A DNA stretch of 64,000 bases from Macrothele yani (taxonomy: Eukaryota; Arthropoda; Arachnida; Araneae; Macrothelidae): NCBI GenBank assembly GCA_039090855.1, contig CM077034.1, positions 222,048,331-222,112,330 of the forward strand. Direction: 5' to 3'. The notes under the pieces were generated by a model. It saw nothing but the letters and a program-made list of their open reading frames with translations, was not told the origin of the DNA and made no database searches. The translations under genes and the position numbers were made by a program. This document shows positions 11,086-24,120 of the stretch, one piece after another (the stretch's first letter is position 1; every line of letters starts with the position of its first letter).

Positions 11086-11463
11086 TCATACCAATTTCAG
11101 CATCATCTTAGAACGTGAGATACACACTTTTGTGCATTAGACATTTTCAATACAGACCCTTAAAATGGAAATGCAAAACATGTAAAAAAAAAAAAGCTCA
11201 TATTTTTAACTAAAAAAAAAAAATAAACAAATGAGGGTTCTGATTTGTTACCTTAAAAGACAAATTTTCCTGGGCATCTAGCTTTTACTGCCTGGGCAGG
11301 TAAAGTAATTTCTGCACATGCCCAGTCGGGCATGTGACTTTTCAGATATTTTTTAAGCCCTGGTATTTGGTGGCATCAGGGTTCGTCTCACAGTTGCCTA
11401 AATGTTTCTTAACTGAAACATTTAAAAAAATGGAAAAGCAGGAAAACTTAACGCAAATATATT
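11086..11463. other. Right end of hAT-like element and short spacer
   Basis: Contains poly-A runs near 11180 and 11210, the GCCTGGGCAGGTAA terminal motif, and after 11362 about 100 bases without recognisable features. Confidence 0.5.
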
Positions 11464-11825
11464 TTATTCGAAGTACAGTGTGAGCCAAAAATCACTGTGC
11501 ACTTGGCAAGACAATACACGTACAACTAAAAGCATACCTGCTGAAATAAATGCTGTAATAGCCCCCCACCTCCACCCTGTGTAGACGTAGACATGCATCT
11601 GAAACGGTAGTATTTTGTGTATCTGATGCGGATTATTGAAAAACCATGTGCGACTGTTTTGGCTGTTCACACATCCCAATAAGTGGACCAGCGCCTCATT
11701 GAAAAAAAAAAGTGTGACATCAAAAATATCCTCTCCATTGTCATTAATGAAGTTCTTGAACTATCTGCAATATTCTATATGCTTATTGTAGTCTGTGTGT
11801 TTCAGTTCATGCACTGTTCTGATCA
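11464..11825 (-). pseudogene. Mariner-like transposase, C-terminal piece of a split gene
   Basis: Minus-strand reading gives TVHELKHTDYNKHIEYC, then FKNFINDNGEDIFDVT, then VNSQNSRTWFFNNPHQIH. This is the region around the first catalytic Asp of a mariner-like transposase; the usual TDE-type segment is decayed. It contains an in-frame stop after EYCR and ends near a frame change at IHKILPFQ. The reading starts abruptly at 11825, at the edge of the CAGGGGC element, in mid-gene. The missing N-terminal half is at 46718-47230 in the same orientation, and the two halves join in frame (KI and RTVHEL). The 950-1198 fragment belongs to the same family. Confidence 0.85.
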
Positions 11826-11941
11826 GGGGCCGATCCAGAAGTTTACTCTAGGGGAGGCGGGGTACAAAAAGGGGGAAAAAAGCCCTTATGAAAAGTTTTT
11901 TTTTTTTATATATAACGTTAGTGTATATGTTACCGCTAAAG

Positions 11942-12084
11942 CTTGAAAGCCGTTAATGTGCACATTACCTAGCTAATCTGCAGATTAACTGATTTGCTCC
12001 GTTAACGTACGGAATCAAGAGTTTTCCGCATTTTACCTAGGTAATGCGGATTAACGGCTTCCGTATCGTTAAAGTTCAAAAGTT
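11942..12084. repeat. Left subterminal palindromes of the integrase transposon
   Basis: Contains CCGCATT...AATGCGG arms around ACCTAGGT, and CTGCAGATTAAC. The CACATTACCTAG and TAATCTGCA words also occur in the right-end 98-bp repeats. These shared words are plausible transposase-binding sites; that is inference. Confidence 0.6.
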
Positions 12085-15000
12085 TGTTTCTCTCATTTCC
12101 TTTCCCTACACCTTCCCCCTCTCCCTCCACTTTTAGTTTGGTTTTGCCTGTTTCTCTCATTTCATTTCCCTACACCTTCCACCTCTCCCTCCACTTTTAG
12201 TTTGGTTTTGCCTGTTTCTCTCATTTCATTTCCCTACACCTTCCCCCTCTCCCTCCACTTTTAGTTTGGTTTCGCCTGTTTCTCTCATTTCCTTTCCCTA
12301 CACCTTCCCCCTCTTCCTCCACTTTTAGTTTGGTTTCGCCTGTTTCTCTCATTTCCTTTCCCTACACCTTCCCCCTCTCCCTCCACTTTTAGTTTGGTTT
12401 CGCCTGTTTCTCTCATTTCCTTTCCCTACACCTTCCCCCTCTCCCTCCACTTTTAGTTTGGTTTTGCCTGTTTCTCTCATTTCCTTTCCCTACACCTTCC
12501 CCTCTCCCTCCACTTTTAGTTTGGTTTCGCCTGTTTCTCTCATTTCCTTTCCCTACACCTTCCCCCTCTCTCTCCACATTTAGTTTGGTTTTGCCTGTTT
12601 CTCTCATTTCCTTTCCCTACACCTTCCCCCTCTCCCTCCACTTTTAGTTTGGTTTCGCCTCTTTCTCTCATTTCCTTTCCCTACACCTTCCCCTCTCCCT
12701 CCACTTTTAGTTTGGTTTCGCCTGTTTCTCTCATTTCCTTTCCGTACACCTTCCCCCTCTCCCTCCACTTTTAGTTTGGTTTTGCCTGTTTCTCTCATTT
12801 CCTTTCCCTACACCTTCCCCCTCTCCCTCCACTTTTAGTTTGGTTTCGCCTGTTTCTCTCATTTCCTTTCCGTACACCTTCCCCCTCTCCCTCCACTTTT
12901 AGTTTGGTTTTGCCTATTTCTCTCATTTCATTTCCCTACACCTTCCCCCTCTCCCTCTACTTTTAGTTTGGTTTCGCCTGTTTCTCTCATTTCCTTTCCC
13001 TACACCTTCCCCCTCTTCCTCCACTTTTAGTTTGGTTTGGCCTGTTTCTCTCATTTCCTTTCCCTACACCTTCCCCCTCTCCCTCCACTTTTAGTTTGGT
13101 TTTGCCTGTTTCTCTCATTTCCTTTCCCTACACCTTCCCCCTCTCCCTCCACTTTTAGTTTGGTTTTGCCTGTTTCTCTCATTTCCTTTCCCTACACCTT
13201 CCCCCTCTCCCTCCACTTTTAGTTTGGTTTCCCCTGTTTCTCTCATTTCCTTTCCCTACACCTTCCCCCTCTCCCTCCACTTTTAGTTTGGTTTCGCCTG
13301 TTCCTCTCATTTCCTTTCCCTACACCTTCCCGCTCTCCCTCCACTTTTAGTTTGGTTTCGCCTGTTTCTCTCATTTCCTTTCCCTACACCTTCCCCCTCT
13401 CCCTCCACTTTTAGTTTGGTTTCGCCTGTTTCTCTCATTTCCTTTCCCTACACCTTCCCGCTCTCCCTCCACTTTTAGTTTGGTTTCGCCTGTTCCTCTC
13501 ATTTCCTTTCCCTACACCTTCCCGCTCTCCCTCCACTTTTAGTTTGGTTTCGCCTGTTTCTCTCATTTCCTTTCCCTACACCTTCCCCCTCTCCCTCCAC
13601 TTTTAGTTTGGTTTCACCCGTTTCTCTCATTTTCTTTCCCTACACCTTCCCCCTCTCCCTCCACATTTAGTTTGGTTTCGCCTGTTTCTCTCATTTCCTT
13701 TCCCTACACCTTCCCCCTCTCCCTCCACTTTTAGTTTGGTTTTGCCTATTTCTCTCATTTCATTTCCCTACACCTTCCCCCTCTCCCTCCACTTTTAGTT
13801 TGGTTTCGCCTGTTTCTCTCATTTCCTTTCCCTACACCTTCCCCCTCTCCCTCCACTTTTAGTTTGGTTTTGCCTGTTTCTCTCATTTCCTTTCCCTACA
13901 CCTTCCCCCTCTCCCTCCACATTTAGTTTGGTTTTTGCCTGTTTCTCTCATTTCCTTTCCCTACACCTTCCCCCTCTCCCTCCACTTTTAGTTTGGTTTC
14001 ACCCGTTTCTCTCATTTCCTTTCCCTACACCTTCCCGCTCTCCCTCCACTTTTAGTTTGGTTTCGCCTGTTTCTCTCATTTCCTTTCCCTACACCTTCCC
14101 CCTCTCCCTCCACATTTAGTTTGGTTTCGCCTGTTTCTCTCATCTCCTTTCCCTACACCTTCCCTCTCCCTCCACATTTAGTTTGGTTTTGCCTGTTTCT
14201 CTCATTTCCTTTCCCTACACCTTCCCCCTCTCCCTCCACATTTAGTTTGGTTTCGCCTGTTTCTCTCATTTCCTTTCCCTACACCTTCCCCCTCTCCCTC
14301 CACATTTAGTTTGGTTTTGCCTGTTTCTCTCATTTCCTTTCCCTACACCTTCCCCTCTCCCTCCACTTTTAGTTTGGTTTCACCCGTTTCTCTCATTTCC
14401 TTTCCCTACACCTTCCCGCTCTCCCTCCACTTTTAGTTTGGTTTCGCCTGTTTCTCTCATTTCCTTTCCCTACACCTTCCCCCTCTCCCTCCACATTTAG
14501 TTTGGTTTCGCCTGTTTCTCTCATTTCCTTTCCCTACACCTTCCCTCTCCCTCCACATTTAGTTTGGTTTTGCCTGTTTCTCTCATTTCCTTTCCCTACA
14601 CCTTCCCCCTCTCCCTCCACATTTAGTTTGGTTTCGCCTGTTTCTCTCATTTCCTTTCCCTACACCTTCCCCCTCTCCCTCCACATTTAGTTTGGTTTTG
14701 CCTGTTTCCCTCATTTCCTTTCCCCTACACCTTCCCCCTCTCCCTCCACTTTTAGTTTGGTTTCACCCGTTTCTCTCATTTCCTTTCCCTACACCTTCCC
14801 CCTCTCCCTCCACTTTTAGTTTGGTTTCACCCATTTCTCTCATTTCCTTTCCCTACACCTTCCCCCTCTCCGTCCACATTTAGTTTGGTTTCGCCTGTTT
14901 CTCTCATTTCCTTTCCCTACACCTTCCCCCTCTCCTTCCACTTTTAGTTTGGTTTCGCCTGTTTCTCTCATTTCCTTTCCCTACACCTTCCCCCTCTCCC

Positions 15001-18000
15001 TCCACATTTAGTTTGGTTTCGCCTGTTTCTCTCATTTCCTTTCCCTACACCTTCCCTCTCCCTCCACATTTAGTTTGGTTTTGCCTGTTTCTCTCATTTC
15101 CTTTCCCTACACCTTCCCCCTCTCCCTCCACATTTAGTTTGGTTTCGCCTGTTTCTCTCATTTCCTTTCCCTACACCTTCCCCCTCTTCCTCCACATTTA
15201 GTTTAGTTTTGCCTGTTTCTCTCATTTCCTTTCCCCACACTTTCCCCCTCTCCCTCCACTTTTAGTTTTGTTTCACCCGTTTCTCTCATTTACTTTCCCT
15301 ACACCTTCCCTCTCTCCCTCCACTTTTAGTTTGGTTTTGCCTGTTTCTCTCATTTCCTTTCCCTACACCTTCCCCTTCTTCCTCCACATTTAGTTTGGTT
15401 TCGCCTGTTTCTCTCATTTCCTTTCCCTACACCTTCCCCCTCTCCATCCACATTTAGTTTGGTTTCGCCTGTTTCTCTCATTTCCTTTCCCTACACCTTC
15501 CCCTCTCCCTCCACATTTAGTTTGGTTTTGCCCGTTTCTCTCATTTCCTTTCCCTACACCTTCCCCCTCTCCCTCCACTTTTAGTTTGGTTTCCCCTGTT
15601 TCTCTCATTTCCTTTCCCTACACCTTCCCCCTCTCCCTCCACATTTAGTTTGGTTTCGCCTGTTTCTCTCATTTCCTTTCCCTACACCTTCCCCCTCTCC
15701 CTCCACATTTAGTTTGGTTTTGCCTGTTTCTCTCATTTCCTTTCCCTACACCTTCCCCCTCTCCCTCCACATTTAGTTTGGTTTCGCCTGTTTCTCTCAT
15801 TTCCTTTCCCTACACCTTCCCCCTCTCCCACATTTAGTTTGGTTTTGCCTGTTTCTCTCATTTCCTTTCCCTACACCTTCCCCTCTCTCTCCACTTTTAG
15901 TTTGGTTTCACCCGTTTCTCTCATTTCCTTTCCCTACACCTTCCCTCTCTCCCTCCACTTTTAGTTTGGTTTTGCCTGTTTCTGTCATTTCCTTTCCCTA
16001 TGCCTTCCCCCTCTCCCTCCACTTTTAGTTTGGTTTCGCCCTGTTTCTCTCATTTCCTTTCCCTACACCTTCCCCCTCTCCCTCCACTTTTAGTTTGGTT
16101 TCGCCTGTTTCTCTCATTTCCTTTCCCTACACCTTCCCGCTCTCCCTCCACTTTTAGTTTGGTTTCGCCTGTTCCTCTCATTTCCTTTCCCTACACCTTC
16201 CCGCTCTCCCTCCACTTTTAGTTTGGTTTCGCCTGTTTCTCTCATTTCCTTTCCCTACACCTTCCCCCTCTCCCTCCACTTTTAGTTTGGTTTCACCCGT
16301 TTCTCTCATTTTCCTTTCCCTACACCTTCCCCTCTCCCTCCACATTTAGTTTGGTTTCGCCTGTTTCTCTCATTTCCTTTCCCTACACCTTCCCCCTCTC
16401 CCTCCACTTTTAGTTTGGTTTTGCCTGTTTCTCTCATTTCCTTTCCCTACACCTTCCCCCTCTCCCTCCACTTTTAGTTTGGTTTCGCCTGTTTCTCTCA
16501 TTTCCTTTCCCTACACCTTCCCCCTCTCCCTCCACTTTTAGTTTGGTTTTGCCTGTTTCTCTCATTTCCTTTCCCTACACCTTCCCCCTCTCCCTCCACA
16601 TTTAGTTTGGTTTTGCCTGTTTCTCTCATTTCCTTTCCCTACACCTTCCCCCTCTCCCTCCACTTTTAGTTTGGTTTCACCCGTTTCTCTCATTTCCTTT
16701 CCCTACACCTTCCCGCTCTCCCTCCACTTTTAGTTTGGTTTCGCCTGTTTCTCTCATTTCCTTTCCCTACACCTTCCCCCTCTCCCTCCACATTTAGTTT
16801 GGTTTCGCCTGTTTCTCTCATTTCCTTTCCCTACACCTTCCCTCTCCCTCCACATTTAGTTTGGTTTTGCCTGTTTCTCTCATTTCCTTTCCCTACACCT
16901 TCCCCCTCTCCCTCCACATTTAGTTTGGTTTCGCCTGTTTCTCTCATTTCCTTTCCCTACACCTTCCCCCTCTCCCTCCACATTTAGTTTGGTTTTGCCT
17001 GTTTCTCTCATTTCCTTTCCCTACACCTTCCCCCTCTCCCTCCACTTTTAGTTTGGTTTCACCCGTTTCTCTCATTTCCTTTCCCTACACCTTCCCGCTC
17101 TCCCTCCACTTTTAGTTTGGTTTCGCCTGTTTCTCTCATTTCCTTTCCCTACACCTTCCCCTCTCCCTCCACATTTAGTTTGGTTTCGCCTGTTTCTCTC
17201 ATTTCCTTTCCCTACACCTTCCCTCTCCCTCCACATTTAGTTTGGTTTTGCCTGTTTCTCTCATTTCCTTTCCCTACACCTTCCCCCTCTCCCTCCACAT
17301 TTAGTTTGGTTTCGCCTGTTTCTCTCATTTCCTTTCCCTACACCTTCCCCCTCTCCCTCCACATTTAGTTTGGTTTTGCCTGTTTCCCTCATTTCCTTTC
17401 CCTACACCTTCCCCCTCTCCCTCCACTTTTAGTTTGGTTTCACCCGTTTCTCTCATTTCCTTTCCCTACACCTTCCCCCTCTCCCTCCACTTTTAGTTTG
17501 GTTTCACCCATTTCTCTCATTTCCTTTCCCTACACCTTCCCCTCTCCGTCCACATTTAGTTTGGTTTCGCCTGTTTCTCTCATTTCCTTTCCCTACACCT
17601 TCCCCCTCTCCTTCCACTTTTAGTTTGGTTTCGCCTGTTTCTCTCATTTCCTTTCCCTACACCTTCCCCCTCTCCCTCCACATTTAGTTTGGTTTCGCCT
17701 GTTTCTCTCATTTCCTTTCCCTACACCTTCCCTCTCCCTCCACATTTAGTTTGGTTTTGCCTGTTTCTCTCATTTCCTTTCCCTACACCTTCCCCCTCTC
17801 CCTCCACATTTAGTTTGGTTTCGCCTGTTTCTCTCATTTCCTTTCCCTACACCTTCCCCCTCTTCCTCCACATTTAGTTTAGTTTTGCCTGTTTCTCTCA
17901 TTTCCTTTCCCCACACTTTCCCCCTCTCCCTCCACTTTTAGTTTTGTTTCACCCGTTTCTCTCATTTACTTTCCCTACACCTTCCCTCTCTCCCTCCACT

Positions 18001-21000
18001 TTTAGTTTGGTTTTGCCTGTTTCTCTCATTTCCTTTCCCTACACCTTCCCCTTCTTCCCTCCACATTTAGTTTGGTTTCGCCTGTTTCTCTCATTTCCTT
18101 TCCCTACACCTTCCCCTCTCCATCCACATTTAGTTTGGTTTCGCCTGTTTCTCTCATTTCCTTTCCCTACACCTTCCCCTCTCCCTCCACATTTAGTTTG
18201 GTTTTGCCCGTTTCTCTCATTTCCTTTCCCTACACCTTCCCCCTCTCCCTCCACTTTTAGTTTGGTTTCCCCTGTTTCTCTCATTTCCTTTCCCTACACC
18301 TTCCCCCTCTCCCTCCACATTTAGTTTGGTTTCGCCTGTTTCTCTCATTTCCTTTCCCTACACCTTCCCCCTCTCCCTCCACATTTAGTTTGGTTTTGCC
18401 TGTTTCTCTCATTTCCTTTCCCTACACCTTCCCCCTCTCCCTCCACATTTAGTTTGGTTTCGCCTGTTTCTCTCATTTCCTTTCCCTACACCTTCCCCCT
18501 CTCCCACATTTAGTTTGGTTTTGCCTGTTTCTCTCATTTCCTTTCCCTACACCTTCCCCTCTCTCTCCACTTTTAGTTTGGTTTCACCCGTTTCTCTCAT
18601 TTCCTTTCCCTACACCTTCCCTCTCTCCCTCCACTTTTAGTTTGGTTTTGCCTGTTTCTGTCATTTCCTTTCCCTATGCCTTCCCCCTCTCCCTCCACTT
18701 TTAGTTTGGTTTCACCCGTTTCTCTCATTTCCTTTCCCTACACCTTCCCCCTCTCCCTCCACATTTAGTTTGGTTTTGCCTGTTTCTCTCATTTCCTTTC
18801 ACTACACCTTCCCCCTCTCCCTCCACTTTTAGTTTGGTTTCACCCGTTTCTCTCATTTCCTTTCCCTACACCTTCCCCCTCTCCCTCCACATTTAGTTTG
18901 GTTTCGCCTGTTTCTCTCATTTCCTTTCCCTACACCTTCCCCCTCTCCCTCCACTTTTAGTTTGGTTTCACCCGTTTCTCTCATTTCCTTTCCCTACACC
19001 TTCCCCCTCTCCCTCCACTTTTAGTTTGGTTTCACCCGTTTCTCTCATTTCTTTTCCCTACACCTTCCCCCTCTCCCTCCACTTTTAGTTTGGTTTTGCC
19101 TGTTTCTCTCATTTCCTTTCCCTACACCTTTCCTCTCTTCTCCCTCCACTTTTAGTTTGGTTTCGCCTGTTTCTCTCATTTCCTTTCCCTACACCTTCCC
19201 CCTCTCCCTCCACATTTAGTTTGGTTTCGCCTGTTTCTCTCATTTCCTTTCCCTACACCTTCCCCCTCTCCCTCCACATTTAGTTTGGTTTTGCCTGTTT
19301 CTCTCATTTTTTCCCCACACCTTCCCTCTCTCCCTCCACTTTTAGTTTGGTTTCACCCGTTTCTCTCATTTACTTTCCCTACACCTTCCCTCTCTCCCTC
19401 CACTTTTAGTTTGGTTTTGCCTGTTTCTCTCATTTCCTTTCCCTACACCTTCCCCTTCTCCCTCCACATTTAGTTTGGTTTCGCCTGTTTCTCTCATTTC
19501 CTTTCCCTACACCTTCCCCCTCTCCATCCACATTTAGTTTGGTTTCGCCTGTTTCTCTCATTTCCTTTCCCTACACCTTCCCCCTCTCCCTCCACATTTA
19601 GTTTGGTTTTGCCCGTTTCTCTCATTTCCTTTCCCTACACCTTCCCCCTCTTCCTCCACTTTTAGTTTGGTTTCCCCTGTTTCTCTCATTTCCTTTCCCT
19701 ACACCTTCCCCCTCTCCCTCCACATTTAGTTTGGTTTCGCCTGTTTCTCTCATTTCCTTTCCCTACACCTTCCCCCTCTCCCCCACATTTAGTTTGGTTT
19801 TGCCTGTTTCTCTCATTTCCTTTCCCTACACCTTCCCCCTCTCCCTCCACATTTAGTTTGGTTTCGCCTGTTTCTCTCATTTCCTTTCCCTACACCTTCC
19901 CCCTCTCCCTCCACATTTAGTTTGGTTTTGCCTGTTTCTCCCATTTCCTTTCCCTACACCTTCCCCTCTCTCTCCACTTTTAGTTTGGTTTCACCCGTTT
20001 CTCTCATTTCCTTTCCCTATACCTTCCCTCTCTCCCTCCACTTTTAGTTTGGTTTTGCCTGTTTCTCTCATTTCCTTTCCCTACACCTCCCCCTCTCCCT
20101 CCACATTTAGTTTGGTTTGTTTCTCTCATTTCCTTTCACTACACCTTCCCCCTCTCCCTCCACTTTTAGTTTGGTTTCACCCGTTTCTCTCATTTCCTTT
20201 CCCTACACCTTCCCCCTCTCCCTCCACATTTAGTTTGGTTTCGCCTGTTTCTCTCATTTCCTTTCCCTACACCTTCCCCCTCTACCACATTTAGTTTGGT
20301 TTTGCCTGTTTCTCTCATTTCCTTTCCCTACACCTTCCCCTCTCTCTCCACTTTTAGTTTGGTTTCACCCGTTTCTCTCATTTCCTTTCCCTACACCTTC
20401 CCCCTCTCCCTCCACTTTTAGTTTGGTTTCACCCGTTTCTCTCATTTCTTTTCCCTACACCTTCCCCCTCTCCCTCCACTTTTAGTTTGGTTTCGCCTGT
20501 TTCTCTCATTTCCTTTCCCTACACCTTCCCCCTCTCCCTCCACTCTTAGTTTGGTTTCGCCTGTTTCTCTCATTTCCTTTCCGTACACCTTCCCCCTCTC
20601 CCTCCACTTTTAGTTTCGTTTCGCCTGTTTCTCTCATTTCCTTTTCCTACACCTTCCCGCTCTCCCTCCACTTTTAGTTTGGTTTCACCCGTTTCTCTCA
20701 TTTCTTTTCCTTACACCTTCCCCCTCTCCCTCCACTTTTAGTTTGGTTTCGCCTGTTTCTCTCATTTCCTTTCCCTGCACCTTCCCCCTCTCCCTCCACT
20801 TTTAGTTTGGTTTCACCCGTTTCTCTCATTTCCTTTCCCTACACCTTCCCCCCTCTCCCTCCACTCTTAGTTTGGTTTCGCCTGTTTCTCTCATTTCCTT
20901 TCCGTACACCTTCCCTCTCTCCCTCCACTTTTAGTTTGGTTTTGCCTGTTTCTCGCGTTTCCTTTCCCTACACCTTCCCCCTCTCCCTCCACTTTTAGTT

Positions 21001-21388
21001 TGGTTTCACCCGTTTCTCTCATTTCCTTTCCCTACACCTTCCCCCTCTCCCTCCACTTTTAGTTTGGTTTCGCCTGTTTCTCTCATTTCCTTTCCCTACA
21101 CTTTCCCCCTCTCCCTCCACTCTTAGTTTGGTTTCGCCTGTTTCTCTCATTTCCATTCCGTACACCTTCCCCCTCTCCCTCCACTTTTAGTTTGGTTCTG
21201 CCTGTTTATCGCATTTCCTTTCCCTACACCTTCCCCTCTCCCTCCACTTTTAGTTTGGTTTCGCCTGTTTCTCTCATTTTCTTTCCCTACACCTTCCCCC
21301 TCTCCCTCTACTTTTAGTTTGGTTTCGCCTGTTTCTCTCATTTCTTTTCCGTACACCTCCCCCTCTCCCTCCACTTTTAGTTTCGTTT
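12085..21388. repeat. 64-bp pyrimidine-rich minisatellite, 9.3 kb
   Basis: About 145 head-to-tail units of 62-64 bp. Each has TTTAGTTTGGTTT, GCCTGTTTCTCTCATTTCC and TTTCCCTACACCTTCC plus a CCCTCTCCCTCCAC end. The plus strand is strongly pyrimidine-rich. Rare unit variants recur about 2.68 kb apart (for example TTTCTGTCATTTCC near 15980 and 18656), showing block duplication. Short open frames inside are repeat artefacts. Confidence 0.97.
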
Positions 21389-21389
21389 C

Positions 21390-21649
21390 GCCAGCGTCTA
21401 GTCGTCGCCGGTTGTTTTTTATTTCTCATAATTGGCGTCGGCTGCCAGTGCGTAGCGTAGGTAATTCTGTTTTCAAATTTGTTTCTGCCTGTTAACGTAT
21501 GAATTTGTGTCGTGATTTTTTTTGAAGCAGATAAATTTAACTCCTAGTATGCAAGCAAGCACCGAATTGGTGAGTTAAATGAAGAAAAGATTGTTCGAAA
21601 ACCTCTTTAGTGGAGAATAAAAATATAATAGTGTTTTAATGACGAAGTG
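21390..21649 (+). other. 5' region of the integrase gene, non-coding
   Basis: Unique sequence between the minisatellite and the first recognisable integrase residues. I see no clear promoter motif or open frame. By position it would hold the transcription start of the transposon gene. Confidence 0.4.
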
Positions 21650-23499
21650 AAAGTATGATTGCATAACTGAAGATGTAAAGCGAATAAAAGTTTCCAAGAA
21701 GAAAGAATTATCTCGAGATTATCGAATAATTCAAAGGTATGATGTGTTGACTGTACAAGGCTGTGAAAAACTCATTGAGTCGTTGTTATATGCGCTAGAA
21801 AGTGTGAAAAAGTTTGTCCATGCCGAAGAATTGTTTGACATATTGTATTCTACTCATGTGTCGATTGGCCACGGTGGAAGAGACAGAATGATCAAGCAAT
21901 TAAATACACTTTATAAAAACATAACCCAAGCCCAAATAAAAGTGTTTTTGGATTTATGCGAACCTTGTCAACAAAAACAAAAAAGTGCGAAAAAAGGGAT
22001 TGTTGTAAAGCCAATCATTTCATCGCATTTCAACAGCATAGATGCCAGGTGGATCTCATCGATTACCAATCTCAACCAGATGGAAAGTTTAAGTTTCTTC
22101 TCGTATACCAAGACCTCTTAACAAAATTTGTTGTATGGAAGCCGCTCACATCAAAACGGGCGGATGAAGTAGCCGATAACTTGCTTGATATTTTTCTCCT
22201 TTTTGGCGCTCCAAGTATTTTGCATTCTGATAACGGACGCGAATTTTGTGATAAAATCTTAGAAAGTGTAACACAGTTGTAGCCAGAAATCAAAATGGTT
22301 CATGGCTAACTTAGACACAGTCGAAGTCAAGGAAGTGTAGAACGGGCAAAACAAGACATTGAAAACATGCTCACTACTTGGATGGCTGATAACCAAACTA
22401 ACAAGTGGAGTGAGGGCGTACGATTTGTACAATTCATGAAGAATCGTGCCTATCATTCTGCAATTAAAAGAAGTCCATACGAAGCCGTGCTCGGTTGTCC
22501 CGCAAAAGTAGGATTATCTTCTTCTATTATACCACAAAGTGTATTACATTCGATAAATGCTGAAGAAGACCTTGAAAAATTAGAAGATTCACAAGAGACT
22601 GTGATTATGGGATCACAGTCAAATCTTACTCAAGAGAACATTCCGTTATCCCCTGCTTCTACAGAATCACCTATAGAAATACAAGAATTTATCGATAGTA
22701 ATCTTAAACTGCCTTCTACACGCTGATTGAGGATACAGTTATGAAGAATATTCAGTTACCCTGCACCTCCAAGGAATCGCCTCTGCATGTTGAAGAAGTC
22801 ATCACGGAGTTACCCTCAACTTCAGCAGAATCGCCATCACAGTTTCGTACAGAGCCTGTAAAGAGGACTATACAAGACATGGTCTGTATTGTTTGCTCAA
22901 AAGCAACATCAGGTGCTCACAAGTGTAAATCGTGTGATATGTTTGTTCACGTAATTTGTGGTGAAATAGATCCTAAAGAGAAAGGGTATGGTAAGAACGT
23001 ATTGTGCTACATCTGTAAAAAGAATATGGATCAGAAAATACAGCGTGATGAAGCCAAGAAAGGTTTAGAAAAGCAAGCAAAGAAAATGTTAGCAGTTTTT
23101 AATGCAAATCACCCAAATGTCAATAAAGGTGTCACTGTGAGAATTAAAGTACCCGAAGTAGACAGAGCAAAAACTGATGCCCGCTCGATTTTAGCTGTGG
23201 TTCTTAGTAAAACAGAGGATGGCTTTTATAAACTTGGTACTAAAACGGGTATTTTATAACAATTGTATGGAAAATCTGAATTCAGTGTTTGCAAAGAGAG
23301 ATTTTTAACGAAAGAAGATGTCCCTGCTGTAGAAATACCTTTACGTCAAACAGCAATAAAACAATCCCTTGGTACTGGGCCGGGTTTCAGAAAATGTGAC
23401 TGCAAATCTAAATGTACCACAAATAGGTGTGCTTGTCGCAAAACCCAATTGCTCTGTAATTCAAAGTGTCACCAATCTTTAGATTGCACTAATAAGTAA
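21650..23499 (+). pseudogene. KRBA2-like integrase/transposase, decayed
   Basis: Resembles the invertebrate 'KRAB-A domain-containing protein 2-like' proteins: an rve-type integrase with a Cys-rich tail. Parts in order: a zinc-binding HHCC-like region (HVSIGHGGRDRMIKQL, then LCEPCQQKQK); the catalytic core with CQVDLID (first Asp), HSDNGREF (second Asp) and GSVER (Glu); WMADNQTNKWSEGVRFVQFM; a PHD-like CIVCSKATSGAHKC...MFVHVICG finger; and CDCKSKCTTNRCACRK. Breaks: frameshifts near 22040 and 22730, stops TAG at 22280, TAA at 22307 and TAA at 23257. The catalytic triad codons survive, so decay is recent to moderate. Mobility by this copy is impossible. Confidence 0.85.
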
Positions 23500-23689
23500 G
23501 CATAATTTTATCATATGTTTTGCAAATTCATTTCCTTAATTATAATAATATTTTAAACCGTTTGATTCTTTCTATTATAGTTTTTTAATTAATTGATGAT
23601 TGATTCTATCAACTAATTTGTTGATTGTATTAACTTGATTCTTTATATATCGAAAACTAAATAAATAACATTATGTTAATTTAAGCGTA

Positions 23690-24120
23690 CAGAAACGTTG
23701 CTGTTGTTCCAGCAAAGATCTTATTTTCGCTTTAACGAGTGCCTAGTAGGTAACGTGCAGATTATCTAGGTAATTTGCAGATTACCTAGGTAATTTGAGC
23801 AATGAAACAATTTTCGGCACTTTAACGGATCACCCTAGTTAATCTGCACATTACCTAGATAATCTGTAGAATAATTATTACCTATAGGTAATTTGAGCAA
23901 TGAAACAACTTTCGGCACTTTAACGGATCACCCTAGTTAATCTGCACATTACCTAGATAATCTGTAGAATAATTATTACCTATAGGTAATTTGAGCAATG
24001 AAACAATTTTCGGCACTTTAACGGATCACCCTAGTTAATCTGCACATTACCTAGATAATCTGTAGAATAATTATTACCTATAGGTAATTTGAGCAATGAA
24101 ACAATTTTCGGCACTTTAAC
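23690..24120. repeat. 98-bp subterminal repeats, left block
   Basis: Units at 23821, 23919 and 24017 (98-bp spacing) plus diverged starts before them. Each contains GGATCACCCTAGTTAATCTG, CACATTACCTAGATAATCTG and ACCTATAGGTAATTTGAGCA. The block is interrupted at 24121 by a nested element. Confidence 0.9.

Larger units (their letters stand above)
8456..11362. mobile_element. hAT-like non-autonomous element with satellite core
   Basis: Ends are CAGGGCTTGAAAAG on the left and CTTTTTTAAGCCCTG-like on the right (TTTTTTAAGCCCTG, ending at 11362). Related GGGCATGT and CCTGGGCAGGTAA words occur inside both ends. The flanks GCATTTTT and GTATTTGG match at 5 of 8 positions, a weak 8-bp target duplication. 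No transposase is present. About 1.9 kb of the interior is the 72-bp satellite. Assignment to hAT rests on the CAGGG terminus and duplication length only. Confidence 0.6.

Noticed and set aside
12413..21374. Many 60-126 codon open frames in the 64-bp array (repeated SLISFPYTFPLSLH or RNQTKSGGRGEG text)
   Set aside because: They repeat with the satellite period on both strands and have no domain or gene structure; satellite artefacts.
22741..23259. A separate host PHD-finger gene
   Set aside because: Its residues continue the KRBA2-like integrase protein in order and it lies between that element's ends; the apparent separation is due to frameshifts and stops.
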